In this document: piece by piece, positions 16,922-26,237 of the stretch
Layout of the letters: each line of letters begins with the position of its first letter
Position numbering within the stretch: position 1 is the first letter of the stretch
Assembly: GCA_024403185.1 (NCBI GenBank)
Contig: JAKSSG010000010.1
Span: 1 to 40,993, forward strand
Direction of reading: 5' to 3'
DNA from: Clostridia bacterium
Lineage (GTDB): Bacteria; Bacillota; Clostridia; Peptostreptococcales; Anaerovoracaceae
DNA length: 40,993 nt
Made by a program: the position numbers and the translations under genes
The notes under the pieces: generated by a model
The model's database searches: none
What the model was told of the DNA's origin: nothing
The model's input: the letters and a program-made list of their open reading frames with translations, nothing else

Positions 16922-18250
16922 ATGATAACAAGCAGTAATTATGTCCTGACAAATGTAACAATTGCCGACGGTTCAGGAAATCCTTCTGTTCCTGACAGAT
17001 GGATGCATGTCAAAAATGGCAAAATAGCCTGCATCGGAGATATGAGTACCCCGGATTATGACAGAGATGCTGATATATTCGATTTTTCAGGTAAATACAT
17101 TATGCCGGGAATGGTTGAAGCACATGTTCACATGGCCGGCGGAAGAGGCGACGGCACATGGGGAGATACAGAAATACTCTGTGAACCGGACATTGTACGT
17201 GCAATGCGTTCAGTATATGAAGCACAGAAACTTCTCAAGTACGGATTTACAACTGTAAGAGACATATCAGTAAACAGTCTGTATCTGAAGAGAGTATTCA
17301 ACGACAATACATTCCCGGGACCGAAAGTAATAGCATGCGGCAGAGGCCTTGCAAGAAGCGGCGGTCACTGTGACAGCCCTCAGTTCGACCTTGACTATGT
17401 GAAGAAGCATCACTTCTGGGCAGTAATTGCCGACGGCGAAGATGAATGCCGCAGAGCAGTAAGATCACAGCTCCGTGAAGGTGCTGACGAAATCAAGTTC
17501 TGGGCAACAGGCGGCGGAAACTGGGGGACTGACAGAATCACAGACACTCATTACACATTCAATGAAATGAAAGCCATATGCGAAGAAGCTCACATGATAA
17601 AAGGAACTCTCGTATGTGCCCACTGCGAAACAGAAGAAACCATCAGAATGGCAATAGAAGCCGGAGTTGATACTATCGAACACGGTGAAGAACTGACAGA
17701 AGAACTTGCTGAAATGATGGCCGAAAAAGGCATTGTACTCGTGCCGACACTTTTCCTCATTGCAAACTGGTACGACATTCTGGCAGACTGGTATGTTGAC
17801 GGAGAAGTTCCGGTGCTCATGCGACCGGATCCGTTCCTTCAGAGAGACGTTGGTATCAAACTGAACGAAGAGGACGGAGTAATTTACAAGAAACGTGTTC
17901 TTGACAGCTTCAACATGGCTCGTGAAAAGGGAGTAACAATTGCCCTTGGTTCAGATACAGTTTATGAACCGGCTGTTGAATTCGGTGAAATGAGTCTTGA
18001 AGAATTCAAGCAGCTTGTAGACGCCGGAATGACAGTTCCTGAAGCAGTTAAGGCAGCAACAGCCAACGGAGCAGTTGCCTGTGCAATGGAACGTCGTGTC
18101 GGCATGATAAAAGAAGGTCTTGAAGCTGACTACCTAGTATTCGATCAGGATCCTAATTCCAGTGTTGACGTAATAGGAAGTCATGATAATCTTAAAGAAG
18201 TAGTTCTCAACGGAAAAACAGTAGTAGAGAACGGTAACCTCATATGGTAA
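16922..18250 (+). CDS. Amidohydrolase A3, classical HxH-K-H-H-D binuclear type (Xaa-Pro dipeptidase / imidazolonepropionase-like)
   Basis: This 442-aa member of Amidohydro_1 differs in kind from the nine others. The full binuclear metal ligand set is visible: H68 and H70 (AHVH), the carbamylatable K192 (EIKFWATGGG), H234 (AHCE), H254 (IEHGEE) and D345 (GSDTV). This set is known from prolidase-like and related amidohydrolases acting on Xaa-Pro or N-acyl amino-acid substrates. The exact substrate is inference. ATG 16922 is chosen because GGAGG (16909-16913) sits 8 nt upstream; the upstream TTG-initiated extension crosses the hairpin. A4 starts 14 nt after its stop. Confidence 0.88.
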   Translation: MITSSNYVLTNVTIADGSGNPSVPDRWMHVKNGKIACIGDMSTPDYDRDADIFDFSGKYIMPGMVEAHVHMAGGRGDGTWGDTEILCEPDIVRAMRSVYEAQKLLKYGFTTVRDISVNSLYLKRVFNDNTFPGPKVIACGRGLARSGGHCDSPQFDLDYVKKHHFWAVIADGEDECRRAVRSQLREGADEIKFWATGGGNWGTDRITDTHYTFNEMKAICEEAHMIKGTLVCAHCETEETIRMAIEAGVDTIEHGEELTEELAEMMAEKGIVLVPTLFLIANWYDILADWYVDGEVPVLMRPDPFLQRDVGIKLNEEDGVIYKKRVLDSFNMAREKGVTIALGSDTVYEPAVEFGEMSLEEFKQLVDAGMTVPEAVKAATANGAVACAMERRVGMIKEGLEADYLVFDQDPNSSVDVIGSHDNLKEVVLNGKTVVENGNLIW

Positions 18251-18264
18251 CAAGGAGACAGGAA

Positions 18265-19977
18265 ATGACAGACAAAATATTCATTAACGGAAAAATCTAC
18301 ACAGAAAATCCTGAAATGCCATGGGCACAGGCAGTTGCAATTGATGGAAAGAAATTTGCAGCTGTAGGAACAAATGAAGAGGTTGAAGCTTTTGCAAAGG
18401 CTTCAGGCGCAGACTTTGAAACTGTTGACCTGGAAGGCAGGACAGTACTTCCGGGACTGATTGACGGACATACACATCCGGAAACAGTAGCAAAAACATT
18501 CTGGCGTGTAAGAATGCCGATGACAGAAGACAAAGACGAATTAATGGCAACAATTAAAGAGTACGCCGAAAAATATCCGAAAGAAGACAGACCTTATTTC
18601 TTCGGTGAAAACTATTTCACAGAAACATTCGGAACAGAAGGACCTAAGAAAGAAGATCTGGACGCAATAATAAACGACAGACCTGCAAGAATGCAGGACT
18701 TCGGAGATCATGCATGCTGGTACAACAGCATTGCCCTGGAAATGCTCAAGGACGAAAACGGCGTTCCTCATGCAGACAGTGCTCTCGGTTCAGCTGAATT
18801 CGTAAAAGACGAAAACGGTGAATATACAGGCTGGGCTCTTGAAGCTGCAGCAGAAAGTGACCAGGGAATATACGACGCAATCGGATGGGAACCGCCGACT
18901 GTTCTCGATGACGAAATGGCAATGCCTCTCATGAACTTCTTCAGACACTTCGGAATTACAGCTCTCATGGACGGCTTTACTGAAGGCGAAGAAAACATGA
19001 AGTATTTCTATAACCTTGACAAGGAAGACAGACTGAACTGCTACTATGATGCAAGTGTAGCTCTGGAACAGGCCGACAAGATTGAAGAAGCAATTGCAAC
19101 AGTCAAGGACTGGAGAGAGAAGTACACTACTGAACATATCAGAATCAATATTGTGAAGTTCTTCCTGGACGGAACAAACGAACTGGGCGACTGCCTGAGC
19201 CTTTATCCTTTCGCAAACGACCCGACAGGAACACAGTACGGAAGCGCGAAGGCAACAGCTGAGGAAATGACAAAAGTAATAATCAGACTGAATGAAGAAG
19301 GAATAGACTTCCACGTTCATACAATCTGTGACGGTTCTTTCAGACTCATGTGCGACGCTGTTGAGGCAGCTCAGAAGGCATGCGGCGATGACTGGAAAAT
19401 CAAAGTCACTCTGGCTCACTGTGAAGTAATCGACCCTGCAGACATGCCTAGAGTACATGAACTTGAAATATACATTGACTGGTCAACACACTGGTCCGGC
19501 GGATATTTCGGAGAAGAAGCCCAGACATTCATGGGAATGGAAAGATGGAACAGAATGTACGATTTCTCTGAGATTATCAAGGCAGGAGAACATCTGGGAT
19601 TCTCAAGTGACATCTACAGCTATCAGGAAGCACATCGTTCCAATCCGTTCTTCGGCATGCAGACTGCAATGACGAAGGTGGATATTGAATATCCGCTGGA
19701 TCCGGAAAAGTATCCGGGCAGCATGCGTCCGCCTGAAAGAGCCAAGTACACATTGGAGCAGCTCATTCACGGATATACAATGACAAATGCAATCAGAATG
19801 CGTCTCGATGATAAAATGGGATCAATCGAAACAGGCAAGCTGGCAAACTTTGTAGTTCTGGACAGAGACATCTTCACGACGCCTGTTTTCGAGGTCAAGG
19901 ACGTTGACGCAGAATATACATACTTCGAAGGAAAAGAATACAGATTCCCTAGACCTGTATTTGATGGAAGAGACTAA
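18265..19977 (+). CDS. Amidohydrolase A4, Amidohydro_3/YtcJ-like
   Basis: A 570-aa cytoplasmic hydrolase of the A2/A6/A10 subfamily. The metal pair is in DGHTHP (H69, H71), followed by NYFTETFGTEGPKKEDLD, KFFLDGTNELGD, FHVHTICDGSFR, LAHCEVIDP and FSSDIYSYQE. The usual IGD reads ICD, a Cys shared with A6 and A10. AAGGAG at 18252-18257 is 7 nt before ATG 18265, so the upstream ATG at 18244 (inside A3's last codons) is not the start. Near its start, 18286-18326 matches A6 21735-21775 at 39 of 41 bases, consistent with duplication or local gene conversion. The reaction is expected to be amide or similar C-N bond hydrolysis. Confidence 0.88.
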   Translation: MTDKIFINGKIYTENPEMPWAQAVAIDGKKFAAVGTNEEVEAFAKASGADFETVDLEGRTVLPGLIDGHTHPETVAKTFWRVRMPMTEDKDELMATIKEYAEKYPKEDRPYFFGENYFTETFGTEGPKKEDLDAIINDRPARMQDFGDHACWYNSIALEMLKDENGVPHADSALGSAEFVKDENGEYTGWALEAAAESDQGIYDAIGWEPPTVLDDEMAMPLMNFFRHFGITALMDGFTEGEENMKYFYNLDKEDRLNCYYDASVALEQADKIEEAIATVKDWREKYTTEHIRINIVKFFLDGTNELGDCLSLYPFANDPTGTQYGSAKATAEEMTKVIIRLNEEGIDFHVHTICDGSFRLMCDAVEAAQKACGDDWKIKVTLAHCEVIDPADMPRVHELEIYIDWSTHWSGGYFGEEAQTFMGMERWNRMYDFSEIIKAGEHLGFSSDIYSYQEAHRSNPFFGMQTAMTKVDIEYPLDPEKYPGSMRPPERAKYTLEQLIHGYTMTNAIRMRLDDKMGSIETGKLANFVVLDRDIFTTPVFEVKDVDAEYTYFEGKEYRFPRPVFDGRD

Positions 19978-19989
19978 AGGAGAACAAAG

Positions 19990-21681
19990 ATGAGCAAAGC
20001 CAATTCAATCCTTGTAAACGGCAAGGTGTATTCAGTGCTGGCCGACAACAGTGAAGTACACGGTACAGCTGTTGCAATTGCCGATGGTAAGATACTGAAG
20101 GTCGGAACAGATGAGGAAATAAAGGCCCTTGCAGATGATAACACTGAAATAATAGACTGCAAAGGCAATACAATCCTGCCGGGCATGTGCGATGCTCACT
20201 GTCATCCGTCAATAGCATGTGCGTCAATTGACGGAGTAGATCTCTTCAGTGTTTACAGAAGAGAAGACCAGACGGCAGATGATGTAATTGATATATACAA
20301 AGAACGCATAAGGAAATATGTCGAGGCAAATCCGGATAAAACCTTCATAAGAGGTGCAGGATGGATTGTGTCAAATTTCAACGAGAAGAGATGGCCGAAC
20401 AGACACGACCTTGATGAAATATGCGCAGACAGACCGATTGTTCTTGAATCATTCTGTCAGCACAATATCTGGGTAAACACAAAGGCACTTGAAATCGGAG
20501 GCCTCGACGCAGACACTCCTGATGTAGAGACCGGAGAAATCGTAAGAGAAGAAGATCACTACCCAAGCGGTCTTTTCAGAGATGCAGCTGCAATGTTTAC
20601 AGCAAAAGCAAGTATTCCGGGATACAATCTTACAACAGAAGAATTCAAGCCTCTTCTTATTAAGTACATGGATGAATATGCAAGCAGATACGGAGTAACA
20701 ATGATTTCCGACTGCATGTGCTGTGATGAAGCCCGACAGGCATATAAGGAACTGGCTGAAGAAGGAAAACTCAATGTAAGACTTCGTACAGTTAATCTCA
20801 TGACACCGGAAGACTGCATTGAGCAGATTCCTGAATTCATTAAGAACAAGGGCAAAGACAATGTAGGCGAAGATTTCAGAATCGATACAGTAAAGGTCTT
20901 TGCTGAAGGTGCTTTTGCCATGACCGAGCCTTACAGAGATGATTACTGCATAGAAAACAATCTGCCTTTAGGCTCTAATGGAGAATTGTATTATGATGAT
21001 GAAACATTCATAAACTGCGCTTCAGAAGCAATGAAGGCAGGCTTCAGTGTTCATGTTCACGCCATGGGAGATGCTTCAATAAACCAGTCGGCAAAATGTC
21101 TTGCCGAGGCACAGAAGAAGGCTGGAATAGAAAACACAAGAAGTGTAATAACACACTTGATGCTCGTTTCTGACGAAGTTGCCGAGCTCATGGGTAAATC
21201 CCACATAATTGCCAATGTTCAGCCGAGATGGATGCTTCGCGAAGATGACGTTCAGGCTGTTGTTAACATGATAGGCGAAAAGGGCGAAGAATCTTATCCG
21301 TTCAGAAAACTTGTTGACGCCGGCTGCGTATGGGCCGCCTCAACAGATTTCCCTGTAACGCCTCCGCCGGCACCTATGTACGGTATTCACTGCTGGATGA
21401 ACAGAACATGCTTCCCGACAGGATTTGAGTGGGAAAAATATCAGGGCAGAGTGCTTGGAAATGAAGAACCTGCAACTCTGGCAGAAGCAATCAAGGGTCT
21501 GACATGGGGCGGCGCTTATCAGATGCGCATGGAAGACTACGCCGGAACAATTGAAGAAGGCAAATCTGCAGACCTTGTAATTATGGACAGGGACATGGAA
21601 AACACTCCGAAGGAAGAAATGTACAGTGTAGATGTTGCAAATACATTTTTTAAGGGTAAAATGGTTTACGAAAAACAGTAG
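19990..21681 (+). CDS. Amidohydrolase A5, Amidohydro_3/YtcJ-like
   Basis: A 563-aa cytoplasmic hydrolase with DAHCHP (H70, H72), TVKVFAEGAF, VHVHAMGDASIN, ITHLMLVSDE and STDFPVTPP. The Asp of the normal DG in the barrel lysine strand is replaced by Glu (AEG), a conservative change. It groups with A7 rather than with its immediate neighbours: both share the GWxxxxF segment, an RHDLD active-site loop, a T(P/D)-EE-DxYP insertion and (S/T)DFPVTP. AAAGGAG precedes ATG 19990, 12 nt after A4. The substrate is unknown, but the alternation of two subfamilies in one operon suggests two steps or two substrate classes. Confidence 0.88.
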   Translation: MSKANSILVNGKVYSVLADNSEVHGTAVAIADGKILKVGTDEEIKALADDNTEIIDCKGNTILPGMCDAHCHPSIACASIDGVDLFSVYRREDQTADDVIDIYKERIRKYVEANPDKTFIRGAGWIVSNFNEKRWPNRHDLDEICADRPIVLESFCQHNIWVNTKALEIGGLDADTPDVETGEIVREEDHYPSGLFRDAAAMFTAKASIPGYNLTTEEFKPLLIKYMDEYASRYGVTMISDCMCCDEARQAYKELAEEGKLNVRLRTVNLMTPEDCIEQIPEFIKNKGKDNVGEDFRIDTVKVFAEGAFAMTEPYRDDYCIENNLPLGSNGELYYDDETFINCASEAMKAGFSVHVHAMGDASINQSAKCLAEAQKKAGIENTRSVITHLMLVSDEVAELMGKSHIIANVQPRWMLREDDVQAVVNMIGEKGEESYPFRKLVDAGCVWAASTDFPVTPPPAPMYGIHCWMNRTCFPTGFEWEKYQGRVLGNEEPATLAEAIKGLTWGGAYQMRMEDYAGTIEEGKSADLVIMDRDMENTPKEEMYSVDVANTFFKGKMVYEKQ

Positions 21682-21710
21682 ATTGATTTTGCATTAAAAA
21701 GGAGAAGAAA

Positions 21711-23420
21711 ATGTCTGCCGATAAAGTACTGATAAACGGAAAAATCTATACAGAAAACCCTGAAATGCCATGGGCTGAGGCAATGGTTATTGAAGGAAAG
21801 AATCTCGTCTATGTGGGTGAAAACGAAGGCGCTGAAGCTTTTGCAGATGAGAAGACCGAGATAGTGGATCTGGCAGGAAAGACAGTAATCCCGGGACTTC
21901 TTGACGGGCATACACATCCTGCTTCAGTATCAAAAACATACTGGTTTATTCGTGCACCTTTTGAAAAAGATAAGGATAAACTTTTTAAGAATGTAGCTGA
22001 GTATGCGAAGAAGTATCCGAAGGAGCAAAGGCCTTATTTCTATTACGAAAGCTACTTTACAGAAACTTTCGGGGAGGAAGGTCCCAACAGGAAGGACATT
22101 GATGCGATTATCAGCGACAGACCTGCAAGACTTCAGGATTTCGGAGACCATGCGTGCTGCTATAATACTGTAGCACTGGAAATGCTTATGGATGAGAATG
22201 GTGTTCCTCACAGCGAAAGCCCTATAGGTAAGTCTGAATTCAAGATGGATGAGAATGGCGAATATACAGGCTGGTGTCTGGAATCTGTATGTGATGGTGA
22301 TACAGGAATATTCGAGGCTATCGGATGGAAGCCGGAATCAACAATGAACGACGAAATGTCAAAGCCGCTATTTGATTATTTCAGACAGTACGGAATCATG
22401 TGCATGATGGACGGAATCACCGAAAGCGATGAAAACTTCCAGTATGTATATGATCTTGACAAGGCAGGAAAGCTGGGCATGTACTATGAGGCATCCAGTA
22501 TTCTCAGTGAGGTTGAGGATCTGGAAGAGTCAATTGCGAGAGTAAGAGAATGGCAGAAGAAGTTTACAACAGATCATATACGATGCAATGTAATAAAATT
22601 CTTCATTGATGGAACAAATGAAATGGGTGACTGTCTGAGTACAGAGCCATTCCATAATGACCTGACAGGAACATACTACGGGGAAGCATTTGCTACAATG
22701 GAGGAAATGCGCGATGTAATGGTTCGCCTGAATAAGGAGAAAATAGATTTCCACGTTCATACAATCTGTGACGGCGCTTTCAGACTCATGTGCGATGCAG
22801 TTGAAGAGGCACAGAAAATATGCGGAAGCGACTGGTGCATCAAGGTTACTCTTGCTCATTGTGAAATCATCCATCCGGATGACATAAAACGTGTAAGAGA
22901 ACTTGGAATATACATTGATTATTCAACTCACTGGGCAGGCGGATATTTCGGCGAGCAGTCAGCAGTATATCTGGGGCAGGAGCGATGGGAAACAATGCAT
23001 GCCTTCCACAAGGTTATTGAGGATGGCGGCAAGGTTGGATTCTCAAGCGACGTATTCAGCTACCAGGAAGCAACACGTGCAAATCCGATGATAGGCATGC
23101 AGGTAGCAATGACAAGAGTTGACCCGTGGGTTCCTCTTGATCCAGAGAAATATCCGGGCAGCGTTCGTCCGCCTCTTGAAGGCAGACTGTCAATAGAACA
23201 GCTGATTCACGGTTATACAGTAATCAATGCTGAAAGAATGCGTCTTGATGATATAATGGGTTCCCTGGAACCGGGCAAGCTTGCAAATTTCATAGTATTC
23301 AACGAGGATATTTTCGAGGCAGCTCACGAGCATCCTGAGAACTTCAGTGACATTGATCCTGAATGTACATATTTCGAAGGCGAAGAGAGACACATTATTT
23401 CGGAAATGAAGAAGCAATAG
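21711..23420 (+). CDS. Amidohydrolase A6, Amidohydro_3/YtcJ-like
   Basis: A 569-aa hydrolase very close to A4. It has NGKIYTENPEMPWAEA at the N-terminus, DGHTHP (H67, H69), SYFTETFGEEGPNRKD, KFFIDGTNEMGD, FHVHTICDGAFR, LAHCEIIHPDD and FSSDVFSYQE. It carries the ICD variant with Cys in place of Gly. Cytoplasmic, no signal peptide. AAAAGGAG leads the ATG; 29 nt separate it from A5. The GyrI-like gene follows after 47 nt in the same direction. It is likely paralogous by tandem duplication with A4 (a separate 41-bp block is 95% identical). Confidence 0.88.
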   Translation: MSADKVLINGKIYTENPEMPWAEAMVIEGKNLVYVGENEGAEAFADEKTEIVDLAGKTVIPGLLDGHTHPASVSKTYWFIRAPFEKDKDKLFKNVAEYAKKYPKEQRPYFYYESYFTETFGEEGPNRKDIDAIISDRPARLQDFGDHACCYNTVALEMLMDENGVPHSESPIGKSEFKMDENGEYTGWCLESVCDGDTGIFEAIGWKPESTMNDEMSKPLFDYFRQYGIMCMMDGITESDENFQYVYDLDKAGKLGMYYEASSILSEVEDLEESIARVREWQKKFTTDHIRCNVIKFFIDGTNEMGDCLSTEPFHNDLTGTYYGEAFATMEEMRDVMVRLNKEKIDFHVHTICDGAFRLMCDAVEEAQKICGSDWCIKVTLAHCEIIHPDDIKRVRELGIYIDYSTHWAGGYFGEQSAVYLGQERWETMHAFHKVIEDGGKVGFSSDVFSYQEATRANPMIGMQVAMTRVDPWVPLDPEKYPGSVRPPLEGRLSIEQLIHGYTVINAERMRLDDIMGSLEPGKLANFIVFNEDIFEAAHEHPENFSDIDPECTYFEGEERHIISEMKKQ

Positions 23421-23467
23421 CGGCCGGGGAAGCAGCACCGGAGAAGCAGAGTAGAAGAGGTGACATT

Positions 23468-23971
23468 ATGGCAGAAGTTGAAATAAGAACAATCCCGGCA
23501 CACGTTGTGTACAGGGCAGAATATGATGTTAAGGGAGTAGACGATTTCTTTGATCCTGAAACGGACAGGAACATTCTCTACGACCTGCAGTATCTCATGG
23601 AAGATGAGAATCCTGACGTACACGTTCCTGAAGATGGAGAGGATTACAATTATTTCGAATATCCTTATCCTGAAAACCCTGACGGAACAGTTCACATTGT
23701 CTATCGCGACATGGTCGATGTAATGGGAAAGGACAATGCAGACGGCGCCTATGCTTTTGAGCAGGTGCCTGAGATCGAAGCTGCCGTTCTCTATCATGTG
23801 GGCAGATTCGATTCAGTAGGCGATGGCTTCGCCAGAGTATATGACTGGATAGAAGCTAACGGCTATGAGATAGCAGGTCCGGGCAGGGTCAGTGCAATCC
23901 ACGGTCCGTGGGATCGAGAAAATCCTGATGAATACGCTAACGAATGTCAGGTTCCTGTAAGGAAAAAATAA
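23468..23971 (+). CDS. GyrI-like / AraC effector-binding-domain protein
   Basis: A 167-aa stand-alone protein resembling the GyrI-like small-molecule-binding fold. It starts VEIRTIPAHVVYRAEY, and a C-terminal VLYHVGRFDSVGDGFARVYDWIEANGYEIAGPG matches the typical GyrI segment (YxGpYxxlxxaYxxLxxWixxnG). No DNA-binding domain is attached. Family members bind planar or amphipathic small molecules, and some hydrolyse them; here it could sequester or sense the island's substrate. GAGGTGAC precedes ATG 23468, so the longer frame starting within A6 at 23363 is not used. The protein is acidic and soluble. Confidence 0.72.
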   Translation: MAEVEIRTIPAHVVYRAEYDVKGVDDFFDPETDRNILYDLQYLMEDENPDVHVPEDGEDYNYFEYPYPENPDGTVHIVYRDMVDVMGKDNADGAYAFEQVPEIEAAVLYHVGRFDSVGDGFARVYDWIEANGYEIAGPGRVSAIHGPWDRENPDEYANECQVPVRKK

Positions 23972-23987
23972 TCAGAAAAAATGATAC

Positions 23988-24248
23988 ATGTTCGTTACAT
24001 GGACAGGTCCAATGGATATTATTCCGTTTGTTGCATATGCAGTCAGCACTTTGGCTTTCTTTACAAACAGTGCCAAACTCATAAGATTATCAGAACTTGT
24101 CTGCGTATCACCTGCATGGCTCTTTTATGACTTCATGGAGGGCGCGTATGGAGGCATGCTGACAGAATGTGTAATCCTGGGTTCAGTAATCGTATCAATC
24201 ATCCGTTTCGGATGGAAAGGACTGGACGATCCTGAATTCAGGGGATGA
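23988..24248 (+). CDS. YgjV-family membrane protein fragment (C-terminal half only)
   Basis: An 86-aa hydrophobic protein with about three short membrane segments. It resembles the C-terminal half of the Imp-YgjV family (PF10688; about 180 aa): DIIPFVAYAVSTLAFF, then WLFYDFMEGAYGGMLTE and a SIIRF motif. The N-terminal half is missing and an in-frame stop lies 6 nt upstream of the ATG. No ribosome site is visible before ATG 23988; a second ATG at 24009 is no better. Either a shortened family member or a decaying gene. Function of the family is unknown. Confidence 0.5.
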   Translation: MFVTWTGPMDIIPFVAYAVSTLAFFTNSAKLIRLSELVCVSPAWLFYDFMEGAYGGMLTECVILGSVIVSIIRFGWKGLDDPEFRG

Positions 24249-24321
24249 TTCGACTTTAAATAGCGGTATTTATAACTTATCATGTAATATGTGATTATCT
24301 ATCATAATAAAGGAGAGGACC

Positions 24322-25998
24322 ATGGAAGAAAAAAACATTAATGCCGGCACACACGGTGGTGTTGCGGGCATGACGAAAGTTGAAATGAAACCTATTCAGG
24401 TTGCATTCATGCTTTACTGTCTCGTAGCTGCTGGAGCTTTCGGAATTGAAGACATGATTCCGCTCAGCGGTCCGGGACTGACAATAATAATGCTCATTGT
24501 ATTTGCAATCATATGGGCACATCCGATTTCAAGAGTATGTTCAGAGCTTAGTGCACTGATGCCTGGAGAAGGCGGAATATACGTATGGGCCAAGGAAACT
24601 CTGGGAGAATTCTGGGGATTCTCAATGAGCTGGTGGGGAACAGTATCAATTTATCTTGGTATTTCAGCCTACGTAGTTCTCATTACAGACTATGCATCAA
24701 CATTTATTCCGGCTCTTACAGATCCGACAATCAGCCTTGTAACAAGACTTGGAATCATAGCACTCTTCATGATTATCAACATGATAGGTCTGAAGGAAGC
24801 AAGCTGGATCAATACAGTTCTCGCAGTTGCAATCCTTATTGCTTTTGCATTTGTAACTGTTGTAGGTTTTGCTAACTGGGAATACAGCCCTGTTACACCG
24901 GTAGTTCCTGAAGGACAGTCAATCGTTGACAGCCTTGGCGGCAGCATCATGATTGTTGTATGGATGTACTGCGGATATGAATGTATTTCCAACATGGCCG
25001 GCGAACTGAAGGATCCGGGAGTTATTCCTAAGGGATTCAAGATTGTAATGCCGATAATCGCCCTGTCATATATTCTCCCTACAGTTGCAGGTCTTGTATC
25101 AATAGGCAGCTGGGAAGAGTGGGGAACTGACGGAATGGGATACGGCGACGTTCTGGGACAGTGCCTCGGCTATGGCTGGGGAGTTGGATTCCTGGTAATC
25201 GCAATCCTGTCACAGGCAGCAATATACAATGCATACGTTGCAGAAGGTTCAAGAGGATTCTTCGTTATGGCAGATGACCATCTGGCACCGAAATTCCTGG
25301 TTATGACAAACAAGAAGGGACTTCCTGTTCTGTCAATACTGCTGCTGTCAGTATGTACGGCAATTCTCTGCCAGTTTGATTTCTCAACAATCCTTATCAT
25401 GATGGGACCTCTGGCACTGATGGTATACGTTATTCTGGGACTCTGCCTGCTGAAGGCAAGAAAGGAATTCCCTGTAGAGGAACGTGACTGCTGGTACATC
25501 AAGAACCCTGTACTTGCAAAAGCGTTCGCAATTATTCCAATGCCGATTGCAATCATAGCACTGCTGGTTAACGGAACTGAATACTTCCTGCTGGGATTCT
25601 GTTCAATCTGCTCTGCAGTATTTGCATATGTAATAATCAAGTGGATATACAAGGGACTCTACAAGGTAGACGCAGAGAAATATCCTCTGAACCCTAAGAC
25701 AAAGCTTGCACAGGGAGACCTGCAGAGATTCGGAGCATTCTTCCTGGCATTCGGTATCTACGCATTTATAGGAACATTCTTCCTCCAGTGGTATGAAGGC
25801 TCATGGGGACCTGAGTATTATCTGGATACTTACGGAAGCGGACTTATAAGTAACTTCGCTCTCATGCTGAAGGTCGGCAGAATCGGCGGCATAATCGGTG
25901 CCGTTGTAGGTGCAGTTCTTCTGACAGTAGGTAAGAAGTCTGACCCTACAACCTGGCATGGAACCGGCGAATGGGGCATATGGGCTTCAGATAAATAA
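24322..25998 (+). CDS. APC-superfamily amino-acid permease 1
   Basis: A 558-aa integral membrane protein of the amino acid-polyamine-organocation superfamily. TM1 contains AAGAFGIEDMIPLSGPG with the helix-breaking glycine motif that binds the substrate's amino and carboxyl groups. The TM2-3 loop has SALMPGEGGIYVWAKETLGEFWGF, a conserved APC signature. Twelve or more hydrophobic stretches follow. It ends with an extra membrane segment and a short polar tail. AAAGGAGAGGACC precedes the ATG. It stands between the A2-A6 operon and a strong terminator, with a 73-nt upstream gap that could hold its own promoter. It probably imports or exchanges the amino-acid-like product or substrate of the hydrolases. 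Confidence 0.88.
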   Translation: MEEKNINAGTHGGVAGMTKVEMKPIQVAFMLYCLVAAGAFGIEDMIPLSGPGLTIIMLIVFAIIWAHPISRVCSELSALMPGEGGIYVWAKETLGEFWGFSMSWWGTVSIYLGISAYVVLITDYASTFIPALTDPTISLVTRLGIIALFMIINMIGLKEASWINTVLAVAILIAFAFVTVVGFANWEYSPVTPVVPEGQSIVDSLGGSIMIVVWMYCGYECISNMAGELKDPGVIPKGFKIVMPIIALSYILPTVAGLVSIGSWEEWGTDGMGYGDVLGQCLGYGWGVGFLVIAILSQAAIYNAYVAEGSRGFFVMADDHLAPKFLVMTNKKGLPVLSILLLSVCTAILCQFDFSTILIMMGPLALMVYVILGLCLLKARKEFPVEERDCWYIKNPVLAKAFAIIPMPIAIIALLVNGTEYFLLGFCSICSAVFAYVIIKWIYKGLYKVDAEKYPLNPKTKLAQGDLQRFGAFFLAFGIYAFIGTFFLQWYEGSWGPEYYLDTYGSGLISNFALMLKVGRIGGIIGAVVGAVLLTVGKKSDPTTWHGTGEWGIWASDK

Positions 25999-26035
25999 GA
26001 TTATCATGTACAAAAGCATATAGAACAATAATAAG

Positions 26036-26069
26036 AGATGTGGATACCCAAAGTATTCACATCTTTTTT
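26036..26069 (+). terminator. Rho-independent terminator after APC1
   Basis: AGATGTGGATAC at 26036-26047 pairs with GTATTCACATCT at 26053-26064 (12 bp, one G-T wobble) around CCAAA, followed by six T (26064-26069). Confidence 0.92.
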
Positions 26070-26105
26070 AGGTAGGCCGGGCAGATAGTATGACTGTCAT
26101 GTCAT

Positions 26106-26182
26106 ATAGTCAATTTTGCGATTATTTTGATGTATTTGCAACAATATCAACCATAGATATAGCGCGCAGGAATTTATATAAT
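26106..26182 (+). promoter_or_regulatory. Regulated promoter of the APC2-A7-estB unit with shared two-block operator
   Basis: ATAGTCAATTTTGCGAT at 26106-26122 is identical over 17 bp to 32120-32136. A second block AACCATAG lies at 26149-26156 and a -10 TATAAT at 26177-26182. The first block's CAATTTTG, the AACCATAG block and the -10 have the same spacing here as at 32125/32163/32191 (38 and 66 bp). There is no recognisable -35, which fits an AraC-type activator. AAAGGAG and ATG 26238 follow. Confidence 0.62.
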
Positions 26183-26237
26183 ATAGGCATAAGATAGCAG
26201 AATAATATGAAAATATACAGCAGAAAGGAGAAATGTT

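Noticed and set aside
23363..23467. N-terminal extension of the GyrI-like protein into A6
   Set aside because: GAGGTGAC before ATG 23468 decides the start; the extension is a basic, low-similarity read-through of A6 and the gap.
24231..24242. 12-bp palindrome CCTGAATTCAGG at the end of the ygjV fragment
   Set aside because: No T run follows and there is no second copy; it is most likely chance.
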